Shown here piece by piece: positions 52,275 through 61,251 of a stretch of DNA of 64,000 bases. The position numbers and the translations under genes were made by a program. This DNA is from Bacillaceae bacterium IKA-2 (GTDB taxonomy: Bacteria > Bacillota > Bacilli > Bacillales > Anaerobacillaceae). Under the pieces are notes generated by a model that worked only from the letters and a program-made list of their open reading frames with translations, had not been told where the DNA came from and ran no database searches. The stretch covers positions 2,976,001 through 3,040,000 of the forward strand of contig CP134492.1 of NCBI GenBank assembly GCA_031761875.1, in the 5' to 3' direction. Within the stretch, counting starts at the first letter, position 1; each line of letters opens with the position of its first letter.

Positions 52275-53822
52275 TTATCTTATCTTGATCTTTGTCTTTA
52301 TCTTGATCTCTACATCCATCGATAACCAAGGTTTTGCTGGAGGGTTATTCTCAAATATATAAACTCTCCTCTTCGGCTCCTCCTCTTCTTCTGCTTCTTC
52401 TTCTTCTTCTTCTTCTTCCTCTGCTTCTTCTTCTTCTTCTTCCTCATCATTTTCTTCTTCTTCGATTTCTTTCACAGCTTCTACTTTTTCCGTATCTTCT
52501 GTATCTTCTGTATCTTCTGTATCTTCTGTTTCGTTCTCAAGTTCAACTTTATCAATGAATTCGTCAGTTTCTTCACTAACTACTGGTTCTACTAGTTCTA
52601 GTTCTAATTCTACTTCGTCTATTTCACGTTCCTCCACCTCTAAACGATCGGTTCCAATTTGAATGTTATTTTTTATTTTCTCTTCCATTTCGGCCCACAC
52701 TGAGGAAATATCACTGACAACGCGATCCCAACTATATTTTTCTTCTGCAAGCTTTCGTCCGTATTTCCCTAGATCAATTCGTAAGCTTTGGCTAGACAAT
52801 AGCTGAGATAGATAATTTGCAAATTCTTGTGGGTTCTCTGGATTTTCGATTACAAAGCCATTTTTATTCACTTCAATAACCTCGGCGTTCCCTCCCCGGG
52901 CAGTCGTGACGATTGGCAAACCAGCAGCCATGGCTTCATAATGAACTCGTGCTAGTGGTTCTTGCCATTGAGAAGGGCAGACAAATATATCAGAGGCAAT
53001 AAACCAGTTTTGAATTTCATCCGGTGACACAAAACCTGTCGTAACAACAGGTGTCTTGATCCGCTCACTAAGAGCACGGACATAAGCTATATAGTCGGTA
53101 ATGTCGTTTTGACTAAACCATTTACTTCCAACTAGAACTAAGGCTATATCTGAATGCTCACGCTCTAATAATGGAATTGCTCGAACAAGAACATCAGCAC
53201 CTTTATTTGCAGACAGCCTACCTGCAAACAAAATAACTTTTTTCCCTTCAAGACCATGCTCTTTTCTAACTGCTTCTCGAATTCGCTTTCCCTTCTCTGT
53301 ATAGGAAGGAACGAAGCGATCTAAGTCTACCCCTGAATAGATGGTTTGTAATTTTGGTGCCGCTTCTGGATAAAGTTCAACAAGTGCTTTCCCAATATAA
53401 TCACTAATTGTGATAATTTTATCTAGTTGTGCAATTGCATTTTTTGCTTCTTCTGGATCGATTTTCTCGCGCTTAAACATATCGTTATGCATACTTAAGA
53501 CGATACGTGTAGTAGGCAACACTTCCCGGACTGGGTTTACTAAGCGCGGTCGATTAAAGACATGAATTAAATCAAAGGACTGGTCCTTTAAATAATCAAC
53601 TACACCTTCAACGTAAATCTCTACTAGTTTTCCTGGAACACGTACGTAATTAATCCCGTCAACTGTCTCCCTTTCTGGTAATGAAGGGTCTGTAATACCT
53701 AAAATCGTAATATCATGATTTTTACTTAAACTCGGTACTGATCCGGAAATGTAAGTTTGAATAGCGCCGCCTAATATTGGTGGAACTGGTAACTTCTCAG
53801 TACAAATAATTAGTACTTTCAT
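52275..53822 (-). CDS. cotSA: CotSA-like GT4 glycosyltransferase with a long acidic tail
   Basis: Residues 1-375 form a GT-B enzyme of the CotSA type with LGGAIQTYISGSVP, LFAGRLSANKGADVL near 196 and the E-x7-E motif EPLARVHYEAMAAGLP near 290. From about residue 385 to 490 follows an unusual low-complexity extension: mixed Glu/Val, then TEDTEDTEDTED tetrapeptide-type repeats, then long Glu runs. It ends with a basic tail (IKIKTKIKIR) after a PKRRVYIFENNPPAKPWL block. B. subtilis CotSA is a coat-associated glycosyltransferase of about 377 residues, so the tail is an addition. The gene overlaps cotS by four bases. Confidence 0.9.
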   Translation of the reverse strand: MKVLIICTEKLPVPPILGGAIQTYISGSVPSLSKNHDITILGITDPSLPERETVDGINYVRVPGKLVEIYVEGVVDYLKDQSFDLIHVFNRPRLVNPVREVLPTTRIVLSMHNDMFKREKIDPEEAKNAIAQLDKIITISDYIGKALVELYPEAAPKLQTIYSGVDLDRFVPSYTEKGKRIREAVRKEHGLEGKKVILFAGRLSANKGADVLVRAIPLLEREHSDIALVLVGSKWFSQNDITDYIAYVRALSERIKTPVVTTGFVSPDEIQNWFIASDIFVCPSQWQEPLARVHYEAMAAGLPIVTTARGGNAEVIEVNKNGFVIENPENPQEFANYLSQLLSSQSLRIDLGKYGRKLAEEKYSWDRVVSDISSVWAEMEEKIKNNIQIGTDRLEVEEREIDEVELELELVEPVVSEETDEFIDKVELENETEDTEDTEDTEDTEKVEAVKEIEEEENDEEEEEEEAEEEEEEEEEAEEEEEPKRRVYIFENNPPAKPWLSMDVEIKIKTKIKIR

Positions 53823-54922
53823 ATAGAATTACCTTCTTTCCATTCTTCTCTCAGTTGCTCGATTACTGCCCATTTCGTTTTATCTATTTCAACGATCCTA
53901 CTGACTAAGCTATCTAGTTCGCCGTCCATAAATAAGTTTGGTTCATAAAGCAATTCCTTGACATTTTTATAAAATAAGTTTGGTAGCGACATATCGATTA
54001 GGAGAATTTCAAAAATTCCATCTTCAATTGGGTTTGTCTCGTGATAAGCATCAATCATTCCTTTAGCCCATGTGAAATCCCAGCATCCAAGGTCATCCAT
54101 TGTACCTGAAATCAACTTCTGTAAATCCCTAATCGGAAGATCATATGCAACTCCATCTAGATCTATGATCCACATACCATCTGCGCCTCTTTGTCCATTT
54201 GACCAACCATAATCTTGATGAACTAAACCCCATTCTTTATTTCCTCGTGCTGCCAACTCATAGTAAGAGGACTGTTCAAGAAGTTGTAATGCATTTCGAG
54301 CTTGGTCTTCAAACATGTCTATAACAGCTAAAATGGTTGAACTCGCTTGCATTTCAGGATACGCCTTAGCAACATCACGAAACCAATCCATTTTCTTGAC
54401 CATTTTTTTATACGTCTTTGGCCAACGATATAACCTTGAGGCTTTTTCAGCTCCATTTGGCGGTGTGTATCCTTTTGAAAGCTGATGAAACTCACCAATT
54501 GCACCACAAAGTAATTTAGCTCCTTCTAAGTCTTTTCCTACCTGTTCTAGCGGCTCAATCCATTCTGCAACAAACCAAAGCTTCCCTCCCATTTCCACAA
54601 AATTCTCTCCAGTTTTTGTTTTGATAATAGGAGGAACTTTCGCTTTTTTTTCTACGACTAAATACTCTTGTGCCCCTAAACTAAATAGGCTTCGTGTTGG
54701 TCGTCGATGCAAAATTTTAAGACTCATCGGCCCTTTATCTGTATCAATTTTCCAAATTAATCCACCCTTATCAGCTTTTGTTGTAATTACTTCCATTTGA
54801 CTTACGTTCATATCGTAGTGAGTAACTACTTGTTGTGCCATATCCTCAATAAAAGCCGGGACAAAAAAGTCTCCAAGCGTTCCATCTAAATCCCAAGGAA
54901 TAATTAATTGTTCCTCATCCAT
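53819..54922 (-). CDS. cotS: CotS-family spore coat kinase-like protein
   Basis: The 367-residue protein belongs to the CotS/CotI/YtaA group of aminoglycoside-phosphotransferase-like folds. GLIWKIDTDKGPMSLKILHRRP near 55-75 is the Lys-bearing strand pair, HQDYGWSN near 222 is the catalytic loop with Asp, and WIIDLDGVAYDLP near 235 is the metal-binding loop. Active members (CotH-like unrelated) aside, CotS is a coat protein in B. subtilis transcribed with cotSA, as here. AGGAGGGGAAG precedes its ATG. Together they mark sporulation in the mother cell. Confidence 0.9.
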   Translation of the reverse strand: MDEEQLIIPWDLDGTLGDFFVPAFIEDMAQQVVTHYDMNVSQMEVITTKADKGGLIWKIDTDKGPMSLKILHRRPTRSLFSLGAQEYLVVEKKAKVPPIIKTKTGENFVEMGGKLWFVAEWIEPLEQVGKDLEGAKLLCGAIGEFHQLSKGYTPPNGAEKASRLYRWPKTYKKMVKKMDWFRDVAKAYPEMQASSTILAVIDMFEDQARNALQLLEQSSYYELAARGNKEWGLVHQDYGWSNGQRGADGMWIIDLDGVAYDLPIRDLQKLISGTMDDLGCWDFTWAKGMIDAYHETNPIEDGIFEILLIDMSLPNLFYKNVKELLYEPNLFMDGELDSLVSRIVEIDKTKWAVIEQLREEWKEGNSI

Positions 54923-55201
54923 TTCTTCCCCTCCTGGTTCCTATTCTAATAATTACTATATTCAACAGATGAAAACGTGGATGGACGTTTGTCTCGAAAA
55001 ATGAAAAAACCCTGAAATACTGCCTTTTCCTGACTCGAAATCTTAATAGAGGTTTGTTCAAGAAGGGAAAAGCCAACCTATTTGAACAAATCTCAAAAAA
55101 AAATAAAATGAATTTTTTTAATTATCGTAATTCAAATAGTGTTTGTGACATATCTTAAAGGGAAATAGCCCTACAAAAAACGGTTTTCTAGGAGGCGAAA
55201 A
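54923..55201. other. Divergent intergenic region
   Basis: Contains presumed promoters for cotS-cotSA on the minus strand and the small gene at 55202 on the plus strand. No confident sigma-K type promoter could be read. Confidence 0.35.
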
Positions 55202-55525
55202 ATGAGTAAGGAAATTCAAGAGCTTACAATTGAACTAGAATTAGCTGATGATTTAGCATACGAACTTCATTACGACGAAGACGAGGTGAAAATCTTTAAG
55301 AAAACAACTGAAGGTGAAGAAGAAGTTGACAATGATGGGAAAGTAATAAATTCAAATTTGGTGTCCGAATTGTCTATTTCTTCTGATATGACTTCAGCCG
55401 AAATTTCTGAAAAAATACTTAAAGTATTAGGCAATAATTCGTTTATTGAGCTTGATGTAGAAGTAGTTTTTGCTGATGGAACTGAAGTTGAATTTAAAAT
55501 AGAAGAAAAAGAGGAAGAAGAGTAG
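55202..55525 (+). CDS. Small acidic protein, YusW-like
   Basis: The 107-residue product is very acidic with alternating strands (IELELADDLAYELHYD, FIELDVEVVFADGTEVEF) that recall the YusW-like domain. It lacks the lipoprotein signal of B. subtilis YusW. AGGAGGCGAAAA precedes the ATG. Its surroundings suggest a link with the spore surface, but no role can be stated. A hairpin CTCCCTCA..TGAGGGAG (55560-55590) follows. Confidence 0.5.
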   Translation: MSKEIQELTIELELADDLAYELHYDEDEVKIFKKTTEGEEEVDNDGKVINSNLVSELSISSDMTSAEISEKILKVLGNNSFIELDVEVVFADGTEVEFKIEEKEEEE

Positions 55526-55557
55526 GACTTTAAAAGTCAAGAAAAATAAGAAAAATG

Positions 55558-55592
55558 ACTCCCTCATCCTATAATTATAGTGTGAGGGAGTC
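55558..55592. terminator. Hairpin after the YusW-like gene
   Basis: ATGACTCCCTCA (55558-55569) pairs with TGAGGGAGTCAT (55582-55593), between the convergent genes at 55202 and 55632. Confidence 0.75.
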
Positions 55593-55631
55593 ATTTGATT
55601 TTGAAGCTTAGACGAGAAAACGTTCGTTTCC

Positions 55632-55952
55632 TTACTTGTCACAATCGTCTTCAAATCCTTCTGTTTGGTAGAGTTCTACCACATCTTCGAGCTTGAATTG
55701 AAGAAGCATTTGGTTTTTAATAATACCTCTTAGTGTTTTATCAATTGAATGATTCACTGATAAAAAATCTTCGAAATTAAGTTTATTTTTCTTGTATTTC
55801 TTAATAGCAACCTGCAACTTCTCAGCTTCGGCGTTCAATATGTGAGATAAACCTATTTCTTCTAATGCAATAGAAGATAGTAATAGATTTAGTGCTTTTT
55901 TCTTAGTAATTGTTACTTTAGGGTTAATATTTGGAATGTTTGGCATTGACAT
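55632..55952 (-). CDS. Small helical protein with conserved spore-associated look
   Basis: The 106-residue product contains ALNLLLSSIALEEIGLSHIL, a pattern that I know from a widespread group of small Firmicute proteins of unknown function, often near spore coat or exosporium genes. It begins with Pro/Asn-rich residues (MSMPNIPNINP) and ends acidic. No catalytic motif. A ferritin-like helical appearance (E-E-x-G-x-x-H) is suggestive only. Confidence 0.55.
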   Translation of the reverse strand: MSMPNIPNINPKVTITKKKALNLLLSSIALEEIGLSHILNAEAEKLQVAIKKYKKNKLNFEDFLSVNHSIDKTLRGIIKNQMLLQFKLEDVVELYQTEGFEDDCDK

Positions 55953-56092
55953 CTAGAGCCCTCCTTTGATTATTTCTTTTCATTATATGTAAAAGATTTT
56001 TTTTTGTTCTTATGCACATAAGCATGATCTGATGCTTACAATGTATAAATGGTTAGATGTTCTGATTAAAAAAATCAAAAAGGTGATTATCA

Positions 56093-57316
56093 ATGGAAGC
56101 AATTGTTTTTATTGGGACCAATAAATCTGGATCAAGCCGGGATGCCATAAAAGCTGCTCAAAATCTAGGGTATTACACAATATTATTTACAGATAGAGAA
56201 AACATCGTAAAACAAAGAGTTGATTATCCAGATGTGGATTTGATGATAACCATTGACATTAACAATATTGAAAAAATGAAAAAGAAAATTGCTAAACTAC
56301 AACATCAAGGAAATCTTATCAAGGGAATAGTCAGTTTTATCGACCAGCGTGTGTTAACCGCTGCGATCTTAGCAGAGGAATTCTGTGAACATACTTTTAT
56401 CTCAAAATCGATTAAGATCATGGAAAGTAAACTGTTAACTCGGCTGCACTTAAAAGATCTAACTTATACACCTAAATTTGCGACTATTCATAAAGACGAG
56501 CAGACAGAATCAACTTCACCAAAAAAATATCCTTTTATTTTAAAAGCTCCTCATTCAACTGCTTCAAAAGATGTCCATCTAGTTAGAGATCAATCAGAGT
56601 TTAGTCAGGTTGTTCAAAAACTGTTCACTAAATTCCCAAGCGATCCAATACTAATGGAGGAATATATTGATGGTGATCAAATTTTAATAGAAGTTATGGT
56701 CATTAACGATACACCTTGTATTATTGCTGTTATTGAACAAGAAATCTCTAACGATAATCAATTTGTGATAACTGGGTATAAACTTTTATTAGAACCTCTT
56801 GGTGAATTGCAGAAAGAATTAGAAACGATCGTTAAAGAGATCGTTAGATTACTGGAAATCAGTAATGCTACGCTACACCTTGAACTAAGGAAATCAAATA
56901 ATGATTGGAAAATAATTGAGATTAATCCAAGGGTTTCTGGAGGCGCAATGAACAGGATGATTTCCTTTGCATATGGGTTTAATTACGTAGAAGAAACTAT
57001 TAAATTGTTATTGGGTGGTGAACCAAACATAATACCCTTATATAAGCGACCAATTTTCACCCAATATATATCGTTAGCCCTAAAAGGATATCTCCATAAA
57101 ATAACAGGGAAAAGCCGAGCGTTACAACATCAAGGAATACTTGAGGTGTACACAAAACCCCGGAAAGGTACAAAAATTTTCCCGACGAGAACAATGGGCC
57201 AAAGATATGGCTATATAATAGCAACTGGTGAAACTGCCGACGAAGCTCGTCAAAATGCAAAAATGGCAGCCGAAAAAATTGAATTCAAGATTATTCCATC
57301 TAAACTTCATAGCTAA
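56093..57316 (+). CDS. ATP-grasp ligase, paralogue 1
   Basis: The 407-residue enzyme has the PurK/carbamoyl-phosphate-like ATP-grasp layout: FIGTNKSGSSRDAIKAAQ N-terminal Rossmann-like domain, YPFILKAPHSTASKD near 145 with ATP-binding Lys, ILMEEYIDGDQI near 190, and the Mg-binding EINPRVSGG near 282. It most likely ligates an amino acid or carboxylate to an amine, consuming ATP. It is about 45% similar by eye to the protein at 59959, with which it shares the opening motif. It leads a two-gene plus-strand unit with the unknown gene at 57401. Confidence 0.88.
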   Translation: MEAIVFIGTNKSGSSRDAIKAAQNLGYYTILFTDRENIVKQRVDYPDVDLMITIDINNIEKMKKKIAKLQHQGNLIKGIVSFIDQRVLTAAILAEEFCEHTFISKSIKIMESKLLTRLHLKDLTYTPKFATIHKDEQTESTSPKKYPFILKAPHSTASKDVHLVRDQSEFSQVVQKLFTKFPSDPILMEEYIDGDQILIEVMVINDTPCIIAVIEQEISNDNQFVITGYKLLLEPLGELQKELETIVKEIVRLLEISNATLHLELRKSNNDWKIIEINPRVSGGAMNRMISFAYGFNYVEETIKLLLGGEPNIIPLYKRPIFTQYISLALKGYLHKITGKSRALQHQGILEVYTKPRKGTKIFPTRTMGQRYGYIIATGETADEARQNAKMAAEKIEFKIIPSKLHS

Positions 57317-57400
57317 ATAGTTAATTGGTTGATCATAATCGTTTTAATTCGTGAAATTCCATCTTCGATTCTTTAGAATATATGAAATGAGGTTTGTTTT

Positions 57401-58204
57401 ATGACAGAACCTAGTGATTTTGATTGCATCTTAAATAATAAAGAATTAGCTGATCCAGCATCAAAAATATTTGAAACAGTTTTTTATGATGAAACTATCC
57501 TTTCAAATTTAGTTTTTTCTAATGCGGAAATAATAAGTCTATTATTAGACTGCAATAATTTTCTTGCTGATTTTTCAATTAATAAAATTCTAGATTTATC
57601 TGAATCAATTAATAGATTTATTGAAACAATATATATGAAAGAATGGCTAACACTTAAAAAACTAGAAATTAGCTCAGATCTTAAGTTCCTTAAACAAAAT
57701 CACTCTATGACAGAGGAAATTAGACTAACAATTGAAAATAAATTTTTAATGAACGACGATTATCCTGATTCTATTGTGAAATTAGAGCATGTACTGATTG
57801 AATTTATGAATTCTGTTGAGATATATGCTAGTAAGGAAGAATATCAAACAAATTATGCAAAAAAACTTTTTAATTTAATTAAAAATCAAGTGGAAATAGG
57901 GTTATCTCAACTAATCCAGTTGCAAGCTCTTATCGTAAGAAAAAGGAAATTATTTAATAATCTTATTATCAAAAATTATGAAGTAAGCGCTACCTCCTAT
58001 GCTCATCATCAAGATGACCAAGCCAATCAAAGTGAGCAACAAAGGAATGAATTCAAACCATTTCCAAAGGTGAAGTTACCGTTGGAAAAAGTCATCCATA
58101 ATATCGGAATTTACTATTTAAAAAATCAAGGTTCATATCTTCCTAAAATTTTTGTTAAAGAATTTCCTCTTATAAAACCGTGGTTAAATGAAAATATTTT
58201 TTAA
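57401..58204 (+). CDS. Hypothetical protein, 267 residues, paired with the ATP-grasp gene
   Basis: GAGGTTTG lies upstream of the ATG. The protein is soluble and largely helical, with a central TKKTLEISSDL-like helical region and a polar segment (HHQDDQANQSEQQRNEF near 205-222), then a conserved-looking end VKLPLEKVIHNIGIYYL. No family recognised. Position 84 bp after the ATP-grasp gene suggests a common transcript; it may be the substrate carrier or an accessory subunit. Confidence 0.55.
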   Translation: MTEPSDFDCILNNKELADPASKIFETVFYDETILSNLVFSNAEIISLLLDCNNFLADFSINKILDLSESINRFIETIYMKEWLTLKKLEISSDLKFLKQNHSMTEEIRLTIENKFLMNDDYPDSIVKLEHVLIEFMNSVEIYASKEEYQTNYAKKLFNLIKNQVEIGLSQLIQLQALIVRKRKLFNNLIIKNYEVSATSYAHHQDDQANQSEQQRNEFKPFPKVKLPLEKVIHNIGIYYLKNQGSYLPKIFVKEFPLIKPWLNENIF

Positions 58205-58319
58205 AGGTGATTTTCACTATAGAACAATTACCCTATATAATACGATCAAAAGACCTCACCACACTTTACTAAGCAAGTTTACTTTTTTGTGCATTTTTTT
58301 GCGGTCTTCACTAAGTCAT

Positions 58320-58368
58320 CTCCAAAAAAATAATGGACCAGTATGATGGTCTATTATTTTTTTGGAGA
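58320..58368. terminator. Bidirectional terminator
   Basis: TCCAAAAAAATAATGGACCA pairs with the matching stretch from 58347 that ends in TTTTTTTGGA. It separates the plus unit at 56093-58204 from the minus-strand ligase genes. Confidence 0.85.
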
Positions 58369-58371
58369 TGC

Positions 58372-59775
58372 CTAATCCTGTTTTCTATTGCCCCTTAAAG
58401 AACGCGTCAATTTAGCCATATCCTTACTGCCCATAATTCCTTTTACAAGAACAATGCTTTCACTGTTTACAATAGAATTTAATTGAGAATATATATCTTC
58501 ATATTTTGCAAAGGTATATAATTTTCCTTTGAACCCTTTTAATTCAGCCTCAACTGAAATTTCCTTTGATATCTCACCTATCGTAACTAAAGTATCGATA
58601 TCGCTACCTGCAATTATTTGACCGATCTCGCGATTAATCGCGAGCGACCGATCAGCTAGTTTCTTCATGTCACCAATAATAACTTTTTTAGCTTTTTCTT
58701 CGCTAGATATTTGCCCTAATACTTTAATGGCAGCTTTCAGAGAAACTGGATTCATGTTCCATGTATCATCAATAATAGTTGCCCCATTTAAGCCAATGAC
58801 CTGCTCAAGATGCCTTTCAACGTCTTGATAACTTTTTAATCGCTCGATTGCCTCTGCTATTTCAACTCCGACAGTATGGACAGCTGCAATCGCTGTTAGT
58901 GCGTTGTATACTTGATGTTCACCAAAGCTTGGAATAACAATCAACCATTCTTTATTATCGAAATGTAAAGTAGACTCCATACCATTTTCTCTAAATATAA
59001 TGTCTGAAGCACGATAATCAGCGTTTTCTGATAATCCAAAGTAAATGACTTTTCCATGAAAGTTTTGCAAACTTATTTTTTTCGTCTTCTCGTCATCAGA
59101 ATTTAAAAGAAGTACCCCATTTGAATTTAAACAGTTAACCAACTCCGCTTTTGCTTCAATATAGCGATCGACCGTTTTGCATAAATCTAAGTGATATTCG
59201 CCTATGTTTGTGATAATCCCAATTGACGGTCTAAAATATTTACAGTGCTTCGTTACATCTCCGGGCCTCCCGACCGCTGTTTCAAAAACACCAACTTCCG
59301 TTTCGTCATCTATGCCGACAAGATAATTAAATGATTGATAGACATTATTAAAGCTTGATACAGTTGAATTCACCTTATATTTAAACTGTAAAATATGTTT
59401 AATCATCTCTTTTACTGTTGTTTTACCTGAAGTACCGGTAACCGCAATAATCGGTATTTCAAACCTATCGTGATAGTAGTTAACGAATTTCCAATAGGCC
59501 TCTTCGATATTTTTGACAAGGATAATTGTGCAATCAGATAACTTATCAAATTGACGGTAATATTGATCGGTTATAACAACGGCTGAATTTAACAGATCAA
59601 TGGCTTGCCAATTTAGATGTTTTTTTTCCTTTAAAAAAACAAGTAAATGTTGAGCATCTTTACTAAAGATATGTTTTGAAATGCTGACTGCATCTGTAAC
59701 CAACAAATCCTCCCTACCGACAACAATTTCTCCGTTTAACAATTGCTTAAGTTGACCGGCTGAATGAACCTCCAT
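58372..59775 (-). CDS. MurF-like Mur ligase, paralogue 1
   Basis: The 467-residue protein has the MurF three-domain layout: an N-terminal substrate domain (1-105), then the ATP-binding domain with VTGTSGKTTVKEMI near 112, then DDTWNMNPVSLKAAIK near 325, matching MurF's D-D-x-Y-N-A-N-P-x-S-M-x-A-A. Usual MurF adds D-Ala-D-Ala to UDP-MurNAc-tripeptide, but the surroundings suggest a different amino-acid ligase. ATG at 59775 has AGGAGG seven bases before it; the TTG six bases earlier does not. Members of this superfamily also include CapB, CphA and FolC. Confidence 0.85.
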   Translation of the reverse strand: MEVHSAGQLKQLLNGEIVVGREDLLVTDAVSISKHIFSKDAQHLLVFLKEKKHLNWQAIDLLNSAVVITDQYYRQFDKLSDCTIILVKNIEEAYWKFVNYYHDRFEIPIIAVTGTSGKTTVKEMIKHILQFKYKVNSTVSSFNNVYQSFNYLVGIDDETEVGVFETAVGRPGDVTKHCKYFRPSIGIITNIGEYHLDLCKTVDRYIEAKAELVNCLNSNGVLLLNSDDEKTKKISLQNFHGKVIYFGLSENADYRASDIIFRENGMESTLHFDNKEWLIVIPSFGEHQVYNALTAIAAVHTVGVEIAEAIERLKSYQDVERHLEQVIGLNGATIIDDTWNMNPVSLKAAIKVLGQISSEEKAKKVIIGDMKKLADRSLAINREIGQIIAGSDIDTLVTIGEISKEISVEAELKGFKGKLYTFAKYEDIYSQLNSIVNSESIVLVKGIMGSKDMAKLTRSLRGNRKQD

Positions 59776-59958
59776 TAACAAACCTCCTCTCGTTATTTAG
59801 CTTTAGCGAATAGAGCATGTAAGCTATTAGAATTGTGTCTTTTCTTATATCCAATGAGCCTAGCCACTGCATGTTTTAAGCACAAACGCTTTGTTGTTTC
59901 AAAAAAAATCTATGAAAATTGCCCACCTATAGATGCGGGCAATGATGACTTAGGCAAC

Positions 59959-61191
59959 TCAAGCTAATGACAGAGATTCAAGATGAAATTGAATTTCACT
60001 TGCTGCTGTTCGAGCAATGTTCCGCGCTTCTTCAGGATAATCAGCTGATGCCAATACGTATGCGTAGCGGTTACCCATTGATTTTGCAGGAACAAGAAGC
60101 GTTCCCTTTCGAGGCTTTATATACACTTCTTTAACTCCGTCATAAGCTTTCGCTCGATTTTTTCCGGTTACCTTTATTAATTTCCCTTTTGAGCTAACCG
60201 TGATAAAGTGAGCATAGACAGCTTTATTAATCTTTCTGATTAGATCTGGTTCTTCCCCTAGAAATAATCGCACAGTCTCTTTTGCCAAGTTAATCCCTGT
60301 ACTTTCTCTAATAATGCTATTCATCGCTCCGCCCGACATTCTAGGATTAATTTCGATTAATTTCCACCCCAATGATGTTTTACGTATTTCTAGATGACAA
60401 GTTCCATTTTCCAAGCCTAGCTCTTGAATAATACTAACAATCGTATCGTGGAAACTTTGATAGTCGTCTCCCTCAAATTCGGCAGGTAGACTATATCCTG
60501 TTACAATAAAACGATCTTGTTTTGTAATTTCTTGATTCATCGTACCGATAATCGATATTTTCCCTTTATATACAAATACCTCAGCTAAAAATTGTTCACC
60601 TAGTAAATACTCTTCAACGAGGATCGGATGCTCAGGATATTTTTTTTTGAGGTATCCTAAAGCTTTTTTAAGTTGACCAATACTTTCAACTAATAGAACA
60701 TCTTTTGATCCATTAGAAACCGGAGATTTTACGATTAGCGGAAGATGTGCAGCATATTTTTTTGACCATAATTTTATAGACTCTTGATGATTAAAAATTA
60801 AAAAATAGGGGGTTGCTGGGTGATTCTGCAACTCTTCTCGGAATCTTATTTTATCCTCCATTTTATACAGTGCTTTGCTAGATAAATGAGCGAGCCCTAG
60901 TTGTTCAGAGAGCATTGTTGAATAGTATACATATGGATCAATTAAACTAATACAAGCTTTCACATCTTTACCTTGTAATCGCAGAAAATCGATTTCTTCG
61001 AGAATACTCTCTGAATCAAGTAAATTGCTTTTAAACACCATTTGGTGTACATCCGGAAATTCATCGCGTTGCTCCAATTGCTTTTCTTTGTCAGTAAACA
61101 AAACCGTAAAATAACCTAATTTGTCTGCTGCTTTTATCGCTTCTCTACTACTGCCTGACTTATTAGTTCCTATAAAGACGACTGTTCGCAC
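59959..61191 (-). CDS. ATP-grasp ligase, paralogue 2
   Basis: The 410-residue enzyme parallels the one at 56093: FIGTNKSGSSREAIKAADKL at the start, LPLIVKSPVSNGSKDV near 150, ILVEEYLLGEQFLAEV near 193 and EINPRMSGGAMN near 280. It starts with GTG after AAGGAG. It lies between two MurF-like genes on the same strand, so ATP-grasp and Mur-ligase functions are probably combined in one pathway. Confidence 0.88.
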   Translation of the reverse strand: MRTVVFIGTNKSGSSREAIKAADKLGYFTVLFTDKEKQLEQRDEFPDVHQMVFKSNLLDSESILEEIDFLRLQGKDVKACISLIDPYVYYSTMLSEQLGLAHLSSKALYKMEDKIRFREELQNHPATPYFLIFNHQESIKLWSKKYAAHLPLIVKSPVSNGSKDVLLVESIGQLKKALGYLKKKYPEHPILVEEYLLGEQFLAEVFVYKGKISIIGTMNQEITKQDRFIVTGYSLPAEFEGDDYQSFHDTIVSIIQELGLENGTCHLEIRKTSLGWKLIEINPRMSGGAMNSIIRESTGINLAKETVRLFLGEEPDLIRKINKAVYAHFITVSSKGKLIKVTGKNRAKAYDGVKEVYIKPRKGTLLVPAKSMGNRYAYVLASADYPEEARNIARTAASEIQFHLESLSLA

Positions 61192-61251
61192 AAAATATTC
61201 AACTCCTTACGTGCAGTATTTTCAATTCGTAGTTTGTTGTATTACTCTGTT

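Noticed and set aside
52334-52558. Leu-rich plus-strand ORF
   Set aside because: It is the complement of the Glu-rich tail of cotSA.
58372-59775. Housekeeping murF
   Set aside because: Its gene context and the second, shorter paralogue make an alternative ligase more likely, though MurF itself cannot be fully excluded from motifs alone.
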